Positions 9,367 to 18,547 are shown, numbered from the stretch's first letter. The stretch: 64,000 nt of DNA from Steroidobacter agaridevorans (GCF_009932555.1 NZ_BLJO01000011.1:170156-234155), one strand, 5' to 3'. Made by a program: numbers and translations. The notes: generated by a model from the letters alone, not told the origin.

Positions 9367-9906
9367 ATGAGCGTCGCTACTCAGCACCCGCCTGGCCGCG
9401 AACAACTCGGGACGTTCGGTCCCGAGCCGCAGCCCTTGTCCTTGCTCGTCAACGGTGAAGTGCGCACCGCGCTCGCCGATCCCGCCACCACGCTGGTGGA
9501 ATTCCTGCGCGACGCGCTGGGCCTCACCGGCACCAAGATCGGCTGCGATCGAGGCGCCTGTTCGGCGTGCACGGTATGGATCGATGGCGAGGTCGCGGCC
9601 AGCTGCATGACGCTCGCGCTCGATGCGCGCGAACGCAATATCACCACCATCGAAGGCTTGAGCCGTGAAGGCGAACTGCATCCAGTGCAGCAGGCCTTCA
9701 TCGACCACGACGCGCTCCAGTGCGGCTTCTGCACGCCCGGCATGGTGATGAGCTGCGCGCAGCTCGTGAACCGGAATCCCGATTGCACGCTGGACGATGT
9801 GAAGACCGCCATCTCCGGTCATCTGTGCCGCTGCGGAACCTATCCGAACATCTTCAAGGCCACGCTGGCCGCCGCAGCCGCCAGCCGCAAAGGCCAGGCG
9901 AAATGA
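9367..9906 (+). CDS. 2Fe-2S subunit of a xanthine oxidase-family molybdenum hydroxylase
   Basis: This electron-transfer subunit carries two [2Fe-2S] clusters. The 179-residue protein has a plant-ferredoxin-type cluster motif CDRGACSACTV with a later Cys (AASCMTL), and a C-terminal cluster made by CGFCTPGM and CRCGTY. ATG 9367 is chosen because GGAGG at 9357-9361 lies 5 bases upstream; a TTG at 9307 has no site. There is no obvious twin-arginine signal in the N-terminal extension, unlike PaoA of E. coli. The stop overlaps the start of the Mo subunit gene (ATGA), indicating translational coupling. Confidence 0.94.
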   Translation: MSVATQHPPGREQLGTFGPEPQPLSLLVNGEVRTALADPATTLVEFLRDALGLTGTKIGCDRGACSACTVWIDGEVAASCMTLALDARERNITTIEGLSREGELHPVQQAFIDHDALQCGFCTPGMVMSCAQLVNRNPDCTLDDVKTAISGHLCRCGTYPNIFKATLAAAAASRKGQAK

Positions 9907-12278
9907 GCGCCGACGCTTTCGAACAGCGCTCGCTGTCCGCCGGCATCGTCGGCGCAGCCGTCAAACAGGTCACTCGCAAAGTCCCGCAAGGCGAGCCGCC
10001 TCCGTGGCCTGCAAACGCGGAGCTGCAGGTTGTCGGCAAAGATGTGCCACGCATGGATGCGCTGGACAAGGTCACGGGCCGGGCACGCTACACATTCGAC
10101 GTGCAGCTGCCGGGAATGTTGTACGCGCGGACACTGAACAGCACGCTGCCGCACGCTCGTATCAAATCAATCGATACCTCGCGGGCGGAAAAGCATCCCG
10201 GTGTCCGCGCCGTTCATGTGCTCGACCGCTTGCTGATGGCTGCCGAACTGCGCGATCCCGGTGACGAAGCGAGGGAGCCCTATCCCATCGTGCGCTTCAC
10301 TGGGCAGCCGATCGCGGCCGTCGCTGCGACATCGGCGCGAGCCGCGGAAGCGGCGCTCGCATTGATTCGAGTCGAATATGAGCCCATGCCTCATGTCACG
10401 GAGTTCGAGGCCGCGATCGACCCGGGCTCTCCTCCGGTATTTCCTGGCCCCACCGAGCAGCAAGCGACAGCTGGTGGCGGCGGCGCGGCGAAAGGATTGC
10501 CGCAGAAAGGCAACCTGCGCGGCCCAAGCAAAGGCGGCTCACGCGGTGAGATCGAGCGCGGCTTCAAAGAAGCCGATGTCGTCGTCGAAGGCGAATATCG
10601 CACTCAGGTTCAGACTCACACGCCGCTCGAACCTCATGGTGTCGTCGCCGATTGGCGCGACGAAGAGTTGACGATCTACGCATCGACCCAGCACGTCATG
10701 AGCGTGCGCGATGAGGCTGCTGAGATATTCAAGCTGCCGAAGGAAAAGATCCGCGCCATCAGCGATTACACCGGCGGTGGGTTCGGCGCGAAATATGGCA
10801 TCGGCAACTACGGCACGCTTGCCATTCACCTGTCGCGCAAGGCACGTGCTCCCGTTCGCCTGGTGCTGGATCGACGCGAAGAACATGTATCGGTCGGCAA
10901 TCGTCCGAGCACCCTGCAACGTCTGAAGATCGGTGCCAAACGCGACGGCTCGCTGACGGCCATCGAGCTGCACAGCTTCGGCACTGGCGGCGTCGCCGCT
11001 GGCGCCGGCGTCGGCATGTGTCATCACAGCATGTATCCGTGCCCGAATGTAAGCATCGAGCACTACGATGTTTTCACGAACGCCGGTCCCTGCGCTGCAT
11101 TCCGCGGTCCCGGTCAGACACAAGGAATATTTGCGTTCGAGCAGGCGATTGACGCCGTCGCCGCCCGCCTCGGCATCGACCCGGTTGCCATGCGAGACAA
11201 GATCGACACGCGCGATGCCGACGACGTCCGCGCTCGAGCGGCGGAGCGTCGCATCGGTGCGGAAAAGATCGGTTGGTCGCGTCGACGTGCGCCGGGCAGC
11301 GATGCAGGACCGATCAAGCGCGGCATCGGCATGGCGCAGTCCATGTGGCCGTACATTGTGAACAGCTACACCACTTGTGAGATACGCATCGCAGGCGATG
11401 GCACGGTCGAAGCCTTCTGCGGCACGCAGGACATCGGCACGGGCACGCGAACTGTGTTTGCTCAAGTCGTCGCCGAAGAATTGGGACTCCGAGCGGAAGA
11501 TGTGCGAGTTCATGTGGGCGACTCGCGCTTTCCTCCCGGCCCGCCCTCCGGCGGCAGTCGCGTCACCAGCTCGCTGACGCCCGCCGCGCGTAATGCAGCT
11601 CATGCAGCGGCTCGTGACATTGCCTCGCGAGTGGCGCCGCTGCTGAAAGCACCGCCTGACGAACTCATCTTCAAGAACGGCCGCATCGAACGTCGCGGCG
11701 ATTCGAAAACCTCGCTCGGTTTCGCCGAAGCATTACGGCGCGCCGGCATCGAGACGCTCGTGCATCGAGCCGATCGCCGCGACGACTACGAAGGTTACGC
11801 CCGCAAGGCCGGCGAGCTGAATATCAGCCCGCACGCCATCGGCGGCGTGCAGTTCGCCGAGGTCTGCGTCGATACCCAGACCGGCGCGGTCAAGGTCGAG
11901 CGCGTCGTCGCCGTGCACGATTGCGGCCGGCCCATCAATCCCAAGCTGGTCGAGAGCCAGATTCTCGGCGGTGTGACTCAGGGCGTGAGTTACGCGCTGT
12001 ACGAAGACCGCCGCCTCGACGCCGCCACCGGCGTGCAGCTCAACGCAAACATCGACCAATACAAGATCGTCGGCTCTCGCGAGACGCCGCAGATCGAAGT
12101 GCATTTGATCGAACTGCTCGGCGGACAGTCTTCCACCGACGCCCGCGGCGTCGCAGAGCCCGCAAATGTTGCAACGGCGGCCGCGATCGCCAACGCGTTC
12201 TTCAACGCCACGGGCAAGCGCATCTATACGTTGCCCATGACACCCGCGAACGTCCTCGCGGCTTTGCGGGCGGAGTGA
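9903..12278 (+). CDS. Molybdopterin-binding catalytic subunit of the xanthine oxidase-family hydroxylase
   Basis: The catalytic subunit hydroxylates an aldehyde or N-heterocycle at a molybdenum-cytosine-dinucleotide or related cofactor. It has 791 residues. The alpha/beta hammerhead begins at DALDKVTGRARYTFDVQ (about 46-62). Cofactor-binding motifs follow: GGGFGAKYG, AFRGPGQTQG and RGVAEPAN, where the Glu is the expected active-site base. It resembles the YagR/PaoC-type subgroup. The start overlaps the preceding Fe-S gene, and the FAD subunit gene begins two bases after its stop. The order Fe-S, Mo, FAD differs from E. coli paoABC (Fe-S, FAD, Mo). The substrate is not determinable. Confidence 0.92.
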   Translation: MSADAFEQRSLSAGIVGAAVKQVTRKVPQGEPPPWPANAELQVVGKDVPRMDALDKVTGRARYTFDVQLPGMLYARTLNSTLPHARIKSIDTSRAEKHPGVRAVHVLDRLLMAAELRDPGDEAREPYPIVRFTGQPIAAVAATSARAAEAALALIRVEYEPMPHVTEFEAAIDPGSPPVFPGPTEQQATAGGGGAAKGLPQKGNLRGPSKGGSRGEIERGFKEADVVVEGEYRTQVQTHTPLEPHGVVADWRDEELTIYASTQHVMSVRDEAAEIFKLPKEKIRAISDYTGGGFGAKYGIGNYGTLAIHLSRKARAPVRLVLDRREEHVSVGNRPSTLQRLKIGAKRDGSLTAIELHSFGTGGVAAGAGVGMCHHSMYPCPNVSIEHYDVFTNAGPCAAFRGPGQTQGIFAFEQAIDAVAARLGIDPVAMRDKIDTRDADDVRARAAERRIGAEKIGWSRRRAPGSDAGPIKRGIGMAQSMWPYIVNSYTTCEIRIAGDGTVEAFCGTQDIGTGTRTVFAQVVAEELGLRAEDVRVHVGDSRFPPGPPSGGSRVTSSLTPAARNAAHAAARDIASRVAPLLKAPPDELIFKNGRIERRGDSKTSLGFAEALRRAGIETLVHRADRRDDYEGYARKAGELNISPHAIGGVQFAEVCVDTQTGAVKVERVVAVHDCGRPINPKLVESQILGGVTQGVSYALYEDRRLDAATGVQLNANIDQYKIVGSRETPQIEVHLIELLGGQSSTDARGVAEPANVATAAAIANAFFNATGKRIYTLPMTPANVLAALRAE

Positions 12279-12280
12279 TC

Positions 12281-13246
12281 ATGCGAAGCTTCGAGTGGGT
12301 GGATGCGCAGTCGATCGATGAAGCGGCCACACTGCTGGCTGCAACGACGGCGAACGCGCCGGTGATTGCCAAAGCGGGCGGCATGGATGTGCTCGACCTG
12401 ATGAAGGAAGGCATCGTCCAGCCGACGCGCGTCGTGAATCTCAAAGCGATTCGCTCGCTCGGCGATGTGAAACTCGATAACTCAGGGATGCAGCTGGGCG
12501 CCCTGGCGACTCTGGCTCAGATCGAACGCCACGCTGGAATTCGATCGCACTACCGAGCCTTGGCCGAAGCGGCAGCTCACGCCGCCACGCCCCAGGTGAG
12601 AAACGCCGCGACCATCGGCGGCAATCTGCTGCAACGGCCGCGCTGCTGGTATTTCCGCAACGAGCATTTCCATCGCGTCGCCGATCCGGACCATAGCGAG
12701 CATCAGCATCACGCGATCTTCGAGAACCAGCAAACAGTGATGGTTCACGCGTCGACGCTGGCCACGCCGCTGCTTGCTTACGACGCGAGCGTTCATCTCA
12801 CATTAGGGAAAGGCTCCTCACGGAGCGTTGAGCTGAAGGACTTCCTGCTGCCGCCGTCGATGAAGCGGGATCGTGACACCATCATCGCCGATGGCGAGAT
12901 CCTGACTCACATCAGCGTGCCACCGATTCACCCGGCCACGCGTTGCGCGTATCACAAGCAAACCGAGCGAGACAGTTACGACTGGCCGATTTGTGACGTT
13001 GCCGTCGTGCTGCAGATGAATGGCGATACGGTAGCGAGCGCGAAAATCGTTCTAGGCTGGGTGGCGCCGGTCCCACGGCGAGCCGTGGACGCCGAGGAAA
13101 TATTGATCAGCCGCCCCCTCGACGACCGCTCCGCCAGCGAAGCCGCAGCGGCGGCGGTGCACGGCGCGACGCCGCTGGCGAAGAACGCTTACAAAGTGCC
13201 TGTGCTCGAAACCGTGATCAAACGGACGATCCTCGCCGCGAGATAG
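12281..13246 (+). CDS. FAD-binding subunit of the molybdenum hydroxylase
   Basis: This subunit passes electrons from the Fe-S subunit to the final acceptor. The 321-residue protein has the CO-dehydrogenase-flavoprotein fold, with AKAGGMDVLDLMKEG near the N-terminus and the FAD motif NAATIGGNLLQRPRCWYFRN at about 108-127. In PaoB/HcrB-type relatives the loop after this motif holds cysteines for an extra [4Fe-4S] cluster; here it reads EHFHRVADPDHSEHQHH and has no Cys, so that cluster is probably absent. ATG 12281 follows the Mo-subunit stop by two bases. No XdhC/MocA-type maturation gene is in the window. Confidence 0.9.
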   Translation: MRSFEWVDAQSIDEAATLLAATTANAPVIAKAGGMDVLDLMKEGIVQPTRVVNLKAIRSLGDVKLDNSGMQLGALATLAQIERHAGIRSHYRALAEAAAHAATPQVRNAATIGGNLLQRPRCWYFRNEHFHRVADPDHSEHQHHAIFENQQTVMVHASTLATPLLAYDASVHLTLGKGSSRSVELKDFLLPPSMKRDRDTIIADGEILTHISVPPIHPATRCAYHKQTERDSYDWPICDVAVVLQMNGDTVASAKIVLGWVAPVPRRAVDAEEILISRPLDDRSASEAAAAAVHGATPLAKNAYKVPVLETVIKRTILAAR

Positions 13247-13250
13247 AGCG

Positions 13251-13454
13251 TCAGCCCCGATAGCCCAACAGGCGAGCCGGCAGGAACAGCACGGCTTTGA
13301 TGAAGGCCAACAACGCCTCCAAAACCACCGCCACCGCCCGGAACGGCAGCGACAGCAGCCACAGGAGCGGCAGCAGGAAAATGGCGAGCAGCGCCAGCGG
13401 CCAGGCAACCACGAACAGCACGCACCAGACGAGCACTACCAGCACGAAAGACAT
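13251..13454 (-). CDS. Small hydrophobic membrane protein
   Basis: The 67-residue protein is almost entirely hydrophobic: two or three membrane segments (about 2-36 and 39-60) with a basic end RLLGYRG. I do not recognise a family. The start is supported by AAGGAG six bases before the ATG at 13454; an ATG two codons earlier overlaps the site spacing poorly. It ends 4 bases from the convergent FAD-subunit gene and has the same orientation as the acyl-CoA dehydrogenase, though it lies downstream of that gene. Confidence 0.6.
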   Translation of the reverse strand: MSFVLVVLVWCVLFVVAWPLALLAIFLLPLLWLLSLPFRAVAVVLEALLAFIKAVLFLPARLLGYRG

Positions 13455-13548
13455 TGCCATCTCCTTCAACGGCGCCGCCAATCCGGCGCTCTCGTTGCTT
13501 GAGACGTGCCACCGCTGCCTAAGGTTGCAGCGGTGGCGAAACCGCCGG

Positions 13549-14811
13549 TCAACTCCCGCGAGTAACCGGCATCTCCACCTCAGCTCCCGGCCTCGGGACA
13601 TGCCGCGCCAACTCCAACTTGGCGATCGCGTTCCGGTGAACCTCATCCGGTCCGTCAGCCAGGCGCAGCGTCCTCTGCCCCGCCCACAACTTCGCCAGCG
13701 GGAAGTCATTCGACACACCGCCCGCGCCGTGCGCCTGAATCGCCCAATCCAACACCTGCAGCGTCATGTTGGGAACAACGACCTTGATCAGCGCAATCTC
13801 CTGCTTCGCGACCTTATTCCCAACCGTGTCCATCATGTACGCCGCACGCAGCACCAAAAGCCGCGCCTGATCGATCATGCAACGTGCGTCCGCGATGCGC
13901 TCGTGCCACACCGACTGCGCCGACACCGGCTTTCCAAACGCCACACGCGAGCTCAACCGCTTGCACATCAACTCGATCGCCCGCTCCGCGACGCCGATCG
14001 ACCGCATGCAATGATGAATGCGCCCCGGCCCCAAGCGACCCTGCGCGATTTCAAAGCCCCGTCCCTCGCCGAGCAAGATGTTCGACGCCGGCACACGCAC
14101 ATCTTTGAGATCGACTTCCGCGTGACCGTGAGGCGCATCGTCGTACCCGAACACCGGCAGATGACGCATCACCGTCACGCCCTTGGCATCCGCCGGCACC
14201 AGAATCATCGACTGTTGCTGATGTTTGCCCGCCTCGGGATTGGTCTTGCCCATGACGATGTAGAGCTTGCAGCGGGGATCGTTCGCGCCGCTCGACCACC
14301 ACTTGCGGCCGTTGATCACATACTCGTCGCCCTCGCGGCGAATGCTGCATTCGATGTTGGTCGCATCCGACGACGCCACCGCCGGCTCCGTCATGAGAAA
14401 CGCCGAGCGGATCTCTCCCTTGAGCAAAGGCGCCAGCCACTTATCCTTGTGAGCCTCAGTGCCATAGCGCTCGATCGTCTCCATGTTGCCGGTATCCGGC
14501 GCGGCGCAATTGAACACTTCCGGCGCCCAGGGCACGCGGCCCATGATTTCGCACAGGGGCGCGTATTCCAGATTCGACAAGCCTTCCGGCGCTCGCGGCG
14601 AATGCGGCAGGAACAGGTTCCACAGGCCGGCGGCCCGCGCTTTGACCTTCAACTCCTCGATGATCCCGGTCGGAATGAACGCATCGCCGTTGCGGCGGTT
14701 CTGCGCCACTTCGTTCTCGTAGACCTTTTCGTTCGGATAGATGTGCTCATCGAAGAACTTCAGCAGGCGCGCCTGCAGTTCGCGCACGCGTGGGCTGTAT
14801 TCGAAATCCAT
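13549..14811 (-). CDS. Acyl-CoA dehydrogenase family protein (ACAD10/11-like)
   Basis: This flavoenzyme is expected to introduce an alpha-beta double bond into an acyl-CoA. The 420-residue protein has the family domain order: helical N-domain with [21 protein letters not shown], the middle beta domain with [16 protein letters not shown] and [11 protein letters not shown], and a helical C-domain with [20 protein letters not shown] and [15 protein letters not shown]. These motifs resemble the ACAD10/11 group acting on long or unusual acyl chains. ATG 14811 is chosen for its GGGGAG site and family-like start [12 protein letters not shown]. The divergent LysR gene with a shared palindrome suggests local regulation. 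Confidence 0.92.
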   Translation of the reverse strand: MDFEYSPRVRELQARLLKFFDEHIYPNEKVYENEVAQNRRNGDAFIPTGIIEELKVKARAAGLWNLFLPHSPRAPEGLSNLEYAPLCEIMGRVPWAPEVFNCAAPDTGNMETIERYGTEAHKDKWLAPLLKGEIRSAFLMTEPAVASSDATNIECSIRREGDEYVINGRKWWSSGANDPRCKLYIVMGKTNPEAGKHQQQSMILVPADAKGVTVMRHLPVFGYDDAPHGHAEVDLKDVRVPASNILLGEGRGFEIAQGRLGPGRIHHCMRSIGVAERAIELMCKRLSSRVAFGKPVSAQSVWHERIADARCMIDQARLLVLRAAYMMDTVGNKVAKQEIALIKVVVPNMTLQVLDWAIQAHGAGGVSNDFPLAKLWAGQRTLRLADGPDEVHRNAIAKLELARHVPRPGAEVEMPVTRGS

Positions 14812-14911
14812 GCTCGTCTCCCCTCGAGGGTTGCTTGAATCGGTCGATGCGCTAACTTGCCGCCTGGCCCGGCCGGGGCGCCAATGCATTGTCTGAATGC
14901 AGCTGGATCAG

Positions 14912-14937
14912 CGGTATGCATAGTGCCCCTCATACCG
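14912..14937. promoter_or_regulatory. Candidate LysR operator palindrome
   Basis: A perfect inverted repeat CGGTATG-N12-CATACCG lies between the divergent acyl-CoA dehydrogenase and LysR genes, about 48 bases before the LysR start. Its size and position fit the recognition site (T-N11-A class) of an autoregulating LysR protein. Confidence 0.65.
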
Positions 14938-14985
14938 GAGAATATGGCCGGACAATAGCGCCAGACCAGGGGCGCCGGAGGCGCT

Positions 14986-15930
14986 ATGCAACTGTCCAGG
15001 ATCGATCTCAACCTGTTTACCGTGTTCGACGCGATCTACCGCGAGGGCGGCATCACGCCGGCCAGCCGGCGTCTGCACTTGTCCCAACCCGCGGTCAGCC
15101 ATGCGCTCGGCCGCCTGCGCGAGCTGCTGAACGATCCGCTGTTCGAACGCCGGGGGCACGAGATGATCCCCACGCCGCTGGCCCGCTCGCTGGCGGACAG
15201 CATCGCCAGCTCGCTCGGCAACCTGGAACAAATGCTCCAGCGCGTCGGCCACTTCGAGCCCGGCACGGCGCAACGCTGTTTCACCATTGCCGCCCGCGAA
15301 TCGCACGAGCTGACCTTCCTGCCTGCGCTGATGAGCCGCATCGGCGCCGAAGCCTCGCACATCGACATCGCCTCGGTGCGCATCGACCGCCGCGATCTCG
15401 AAGAAGATTTGCAAAGCGGCGAGATCGACCTGGCGATCGACGTGGCTTTGCCGCTATCGAATGACGTACGCCGCGAGCGCATCGGCGCCGAGCCGCTAGT
15501 GGTGCTGGCGCGCGCCGATCATCCGGTTGTGCAAGGAAAACTGGACATCGAGACGTATACGTCCCTGTCGCACATTCTGATTACCGGCCGGCGCCGGGGC
15601 GGCGGCTATGAGGACGGCGCGTTGGCGCGATTGGGAATGTCACGGCACATCAAGATGCGCTGTCAGCATCATGCGGCCGCGAGTCAGGTGGTGAGTCGGT
15701 CGGACCTGCTGGCTACGATGACTCGCAGCCAGGCAGTGATCGTCAATCGGGCAACCGGCAATCAGCTGTTGCCCTTTCCTGCCGAAGTGCCGCCGTTGGA
15801 GTCCTTCCTGTACTGGCACTCCAACGTCGACGAGGACCCGGCTTCGCAATGGTTCCGGGCGCAGGTGAAGGAGTGTCTCGGTCAGGCGAGATCTTTGTAC
15901 GACTCGACCACGCGCGACACGATGCCGTAA
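14986..15930 (+). CDS. LysR-family transcriptional regulator
   Basis: The 314-residue regulator has an N-terminal winged helix-turn-helix (IDLNLFTVFDAIYREGGITPASRRLHLSQPAVSHALGRLRE split over about 6-48) and a type-2 periplasmic-binding-like effector domain. A GGAGG-type site lies just before ATG 14986. It is divergent from the acyl-CoA dehydrogenase gene and probably controls it. Its last 49 bases overlap the end of the convergent clpP-like gene, so both reading frames use the same DNA there. The inducer is unknown. Confidence 0.93.
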   Translation: MQLSRIDLNLFTVFDAIYREGGITPASRRLHLSQPAVSHALGRLRELLNDPLFERRGHEMIPTPLARSLADSIASSLGNLEQMLQRVGHFEPGTAQRCFTIAARESHELTFLPALMSRIGAEASHIDIASVRIDRRDLEEDLQSGEIDLAIDVALPLSNDVRRERIGAEPLVVLARADHPVVQGKLDIETYTSLSHILITGRRRGGGYEDGALARLGMSRHIKMRCQHHAAASQVVSRSDLLATMTRSQAVIVNRATGNQLLPFPAEVPPLESFLYWHSNVDEDPASQWFRAQVKECLGQARSLYDSTTRDTMP

Positions 15931-16487
15931 TCGATGGCTTCGTTGGCGCTCATCCAGAAGTCACGTTCGAGATCGACCACGACCTTCTCGTACGGCCGGC
16001 CGGTCTGCTTCGCGATGGTGCGCGCGATGCGCTCGCGTGTACGCAGGATTTCCTTGGCCTGAATGGCGATGTCGGCCGCAGGACCGCCCGCGCCGCCGGC
16101 CGGCTGATGGATCATGAAGCGCGTGTTCGGCAGGCACACGCGGTTCTGCTTTTCCGCCGCCAGGAAAATATGCGTGCCGGCGCTGGCCACCCAGCCCGTG
16201 CCGATGGTGATGACCGGCGCATTGATGAAACGAATCATGTCGTGAATGGCGTCGCCGGATTCGACGTGGCCGCCGGGCGACGAAATGAGCACGCGGATCG
16301 GTGCATCCGATTGCTGCGACAACGCGATCAACCTTTCGCACACGCCGCGCGCGACCGTGTGATTGATCTCGCCGAACACCAGCACGAAACGCGACTTGAA
16401 CGACAGCTGCTCCGCCAGCGTCTCCGGACGGTCGGTCTTCTCGGGCTGCTTCTCTTCTCGGTCGGCGTTGAAGATGGGGGCGGACAT
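15882..16487 (-). CDS. ClpP-family serine protease (ClpP2-like)
   Basis: The 201-residue protein belongs to the ClpP/crotonase fold. The oxyanion strand ISSPGGHVESGDAIHD is followed by the nucleophile region GWVASAGTHIFLAA (Ser in VASAG), the His in RFMIHQPAGG, and the Asp in ERDFWMSANEAIDYG, so the triad looks complete. It differs from housekeeping ClpP (VGQAASMGA) and is closer to the second, stand-alone ClpP type. There is no clpX or clpA gene nearby. ATG 16487 has AAGGAG 8 bases upstream. The gene ends inside the 3' end of the LysR gene. Whether it partners an AAA+ unfoldase is unknown. Confidence 0.88.
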   Translation of the reverse strand: MSAPIFNADREEKQPEKTDRPETLAEQLSFKSRFVLVFGEINHTVARGVCERLIALSQQSDAPIRVLISSPGGHVESGDAIHDMIRFINAPVITIGTGWVASAGTHIFLAAEKQNRVCLPNTRFMIHQPAGGAGGPAADIAIQAKEILRTRERIARTIAKQTGRPYEKVVVDLERDFWMSANEAIDYGIVSRVVESYKDLA

Positions 16488-16531
16488 GGAACGGACTCCT
16501 TGGAGCATGCAATCTTGGCCGGACGCGGATT

Positions 16532-16951
16532 CTACCACTCGCCGGTGTTGCCCATGGACTTCCAGGGCTCGCGCGGCTCGAGCGAGCCGCCCCGCTGCAA
16601 CAGCTCGACCGAGATATTGTCAGGTGAGCGCACGAACGCCATGCGGCCGTCGCGCGGCGGACGGTTGATGGTCACGCCATGATCGATCAGGCGCTGGCAG
16701 GCCGCGTAGATGTCGTCGACTTCATACGCCAGATGACCGAAAGCACGCCCGATCCCGTAGTTTTCCGGGTCCCAGTTGTAGGTCAGCTCGACCTGGGCGT
16801 GCTCGTCGCCAGGCGCCGCCAGGAACACCAGGGTGAAGCGCCCCTTCTCGTTATCGATGCGGCGGATTTCGCGCAATCCCAGCGCCTCGCAGTAAAAGCG
16901 CAGGGAAGCGGTCAGATCCGTGACGCGCACCATAGTGTGCAGATACCTCAT
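16532..16951 (-). CDS. gloA: Lactoylglutathione lyase (glyoxalase I)
   Basis: This enzyme converts the hemithioacetal of methylglyoxal and glutathione to S-lactoylglutathione. The 139-residue protein is a two-module VOC fold. Metal ligands are visible: His in MRYLHTMVRV, Glu in QVELTYNW, His in FGHLAYEVDD and Glu in ISVELLQRG. The length and the NWDPENYGIGRAFGHLA stretch match bacterial Ni-type GloA. ATG 16951 was chosen on that basis. It lies 44 bases upstream of the clpP-like gene on the same strand. Confidence 0.95.
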   Translation of the reverse strand: MRYLHTMVRVTDLTASLRFYCEALGLREIRRIDNEKGRFTLVFLAAPGDEHAQVELTYNWDPENYGIGRAFGHLAYEVDDIYAACQRLIDHGVTINRPPRDGRMAFVRSPDNISVELLQRGGSLEPREPWKSMGNTGEW

Positions 16952-17071
16952 GGGCGATACCCTCGAGCGACGAACAAGACTGGGCATGATAAACGGACCT
17001 GCGGGCCCACAAGGAACTCCGGCAATGCGATTGCGTTGATTTCCCCGAGGCTACCGGCAAAAACAGGACAT

Positions 17072-18409
17072 ATGGGTGCGGATGCGCCAAGACTCAATGC
17101 AGTTCCACAGCGGTGGTTATCGCCCCTGGCGATAGCGCTGGCGCTGTTGTGGCTCCTGATCCGGAGCACCCCGGCCCTCGCGCAAACGCCCGAGCCCGGC
17201 GCCGAGCCGCCGCCCCCGCAGGATGAACCTGTTCAGCCCGAACCCGATATCCCAGACGACGCGCCGGAGCAACCCGAGCAGCCGGGCGACAAGCCCGAGC
17301 CCAACGAGCAGGATGTGAATCAAGGTCCGTTGCGCGACCCGGTCCTGCAACAGGACGAAGCCGAGCCGGCCACGCTGGAACGCGAGCCGCACACCGAAGA
17401 TCCCGCAGCCGCAGGGCCGCCGCAAGATAAAAAAGACGAAACGGGGCCGATGGAGATCTGCGCACAGCCGCCCGCGGGCGATGTCGGCGTCCTACAGCGC
17501 GTGCGTCGCAGCCTCACGGTCGGTGCCTGCGCATCGTCCGCGTGGCTCGATGGTTTGTTCGGCAATCAGATCTACCGCGACGAATATCACGCAACCTACG
17601 GCACCGTGACGACCGGCCTGCTGTGGAGCGAGTACGACGGCTTCGATCCACGACTGCGCTTCCGGGCGCGCCTGCAATTGCCGCAATGGGACGAACGCAT
17701 CTCCGCATTCGCCGGCCGCGTCGGCGAAGAGGATTACATCAGCGACACCGAAGGCGACTTCGACGCGTTGCCGACCCGTCAGTTCGGCACGCTCGAAGAC
17801 GAAAGCGTGCTGGTCGGCTTGGGATATTCCAGCCCCGAGCGCACCGGCAACGATTTCGATGCAGGCGTCGGTGTTCGCATCGACCTGCCGCTCGACCCTT
17901 ATGCGCGCGCTCGATATGAAATCGTGCGGTCCTTCGCCGAGCGATATGTCTTCAGCGCGCGCGAGACCGTGTTCTGGCAGAACACCGAAGGCTTCGGCAC
18001 GACCACGCGCATCAATCTCGATCGCGTGATCTCCGATCGTTTCCTGCTGCGTTGGAGCAACCTCGGCAAGTTCACCGAGGAGACGATCGGCCTGGAGTGG
18101 TACTCGCAATTGACTTTGTTTCAAAGCGTCGGCCAGCGCACCGGCCTCGCGTGGCAGGCGCAGGTCGAAGGCGAGACCGACAACGAAGTCCAGATGACGC
18201 GCACGGCCGCACGCCTGATCATGCGCCGTCAACTCACGCCCGAGTGGCTGATCCTCGAGCTACGCGGCGGCGTTTCCTGGCCACGCCGGAAGCTCAGCGA
18301 AGAACGTGAACCCAGTCCCGAAATCGGCATCGCCATCGAAATGCAATTCGGTCAGAAGCGCGATCGGCTGCGCCCGCCGCCGCCCAGCCAGCCGATGATT
18401 AAGCAATAG
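17072..18409 (+). CDS. Secreted Pro/Glu-rich protein with beta-barrel-like domain
   Basis: The 445-residue protein is not one I recognise by name. It has a basic N-terminus, a hydrophobic core and a signal cleavage site after TPALA (about residue 37). Residues 38-126 form a linker very rich in Pro, Glu, Asp and Gln. The rest, from about 130, shows alternating aromatic/polar strands typical of an outer-membrane barrel (for example YRARYEIV-, RWSNLGKF-, GLEWYSQLTLF-like strands) and ends in a short basic/proline tail. Cys130 and the Cys of VGACASS could form a disulfide. ATG 17072 is the only start giving a signal peptide; longer open sequence upstream overlaps gloA. Confidence 0.68.
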   Translation: MGADAPRLNAVPQRWLSPLAIALALLWLLIRSTPALAQTPEPGAEPPPPQDEPVQPEPDIPDDAPEQPEQPGDKPEPNEQDVNQGPLRDPVLQQDEAEPATLEREPHTEDPAAAGPPQDKKDETGPMEICAQPPAGDVGVLQRVRRSLTVGACASSAWLDGLFGNQIYRDEYHATYGTVTTGLLWSEYDGFDPRLRFRARLQLPQWDERISAFAGRVGEEDYISDTEGDFDALPTRQFGTLEDESVLVGLGYSSPERTGNDFDAGVGVRIDLPLDPYARARYEIVRSFAERYVFSARETVFWQNTEGFGTTTRINLDRVISDRFLLRWSNLGKFTEETIGLEWYSQLTLFQSVGQRTGLAWQAQVEGETDNEVQMTRTAARLIMRRQLTPEWLILELRGGVSWPRRKLSEEREPSPEIGIAIEMQFGQKRDRLRPPPPSQPMIKQ

Positions 18410-18505
18410 TCCTACGCAGCCGCGCTCATCGACCGATGAGGCCCGGCCTGAATTCGCAAAACTCGCATTCAGATGGTGCATAGCGCGCCGATGCGAGCCA
18501 TGTAG

Positions 18506-18522
18506 CGCCACGTTTCGTGGCG
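18506..18522. repeat. Small perfect hairpin in the chemoreceptor leader
   Basis: CGCCACG-TTT-CGTGGCG forms a 7-bp stem 26 bases before the chemoreceptor ATG. It could lie in the 5' untranslated region. No T-run follows. Confidence 0.5.
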
Positions 18523-18547
18523 ACGAATTCATGTCGAGGTATCGAAA

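Noticed and set aside
10539..11603. 354-codon minus-strand frame inside the Mo-hydroxylase gene
   Set aside because: Antisense shadow; the plus strand shows clear cofactor-binding motifs through the whole region.
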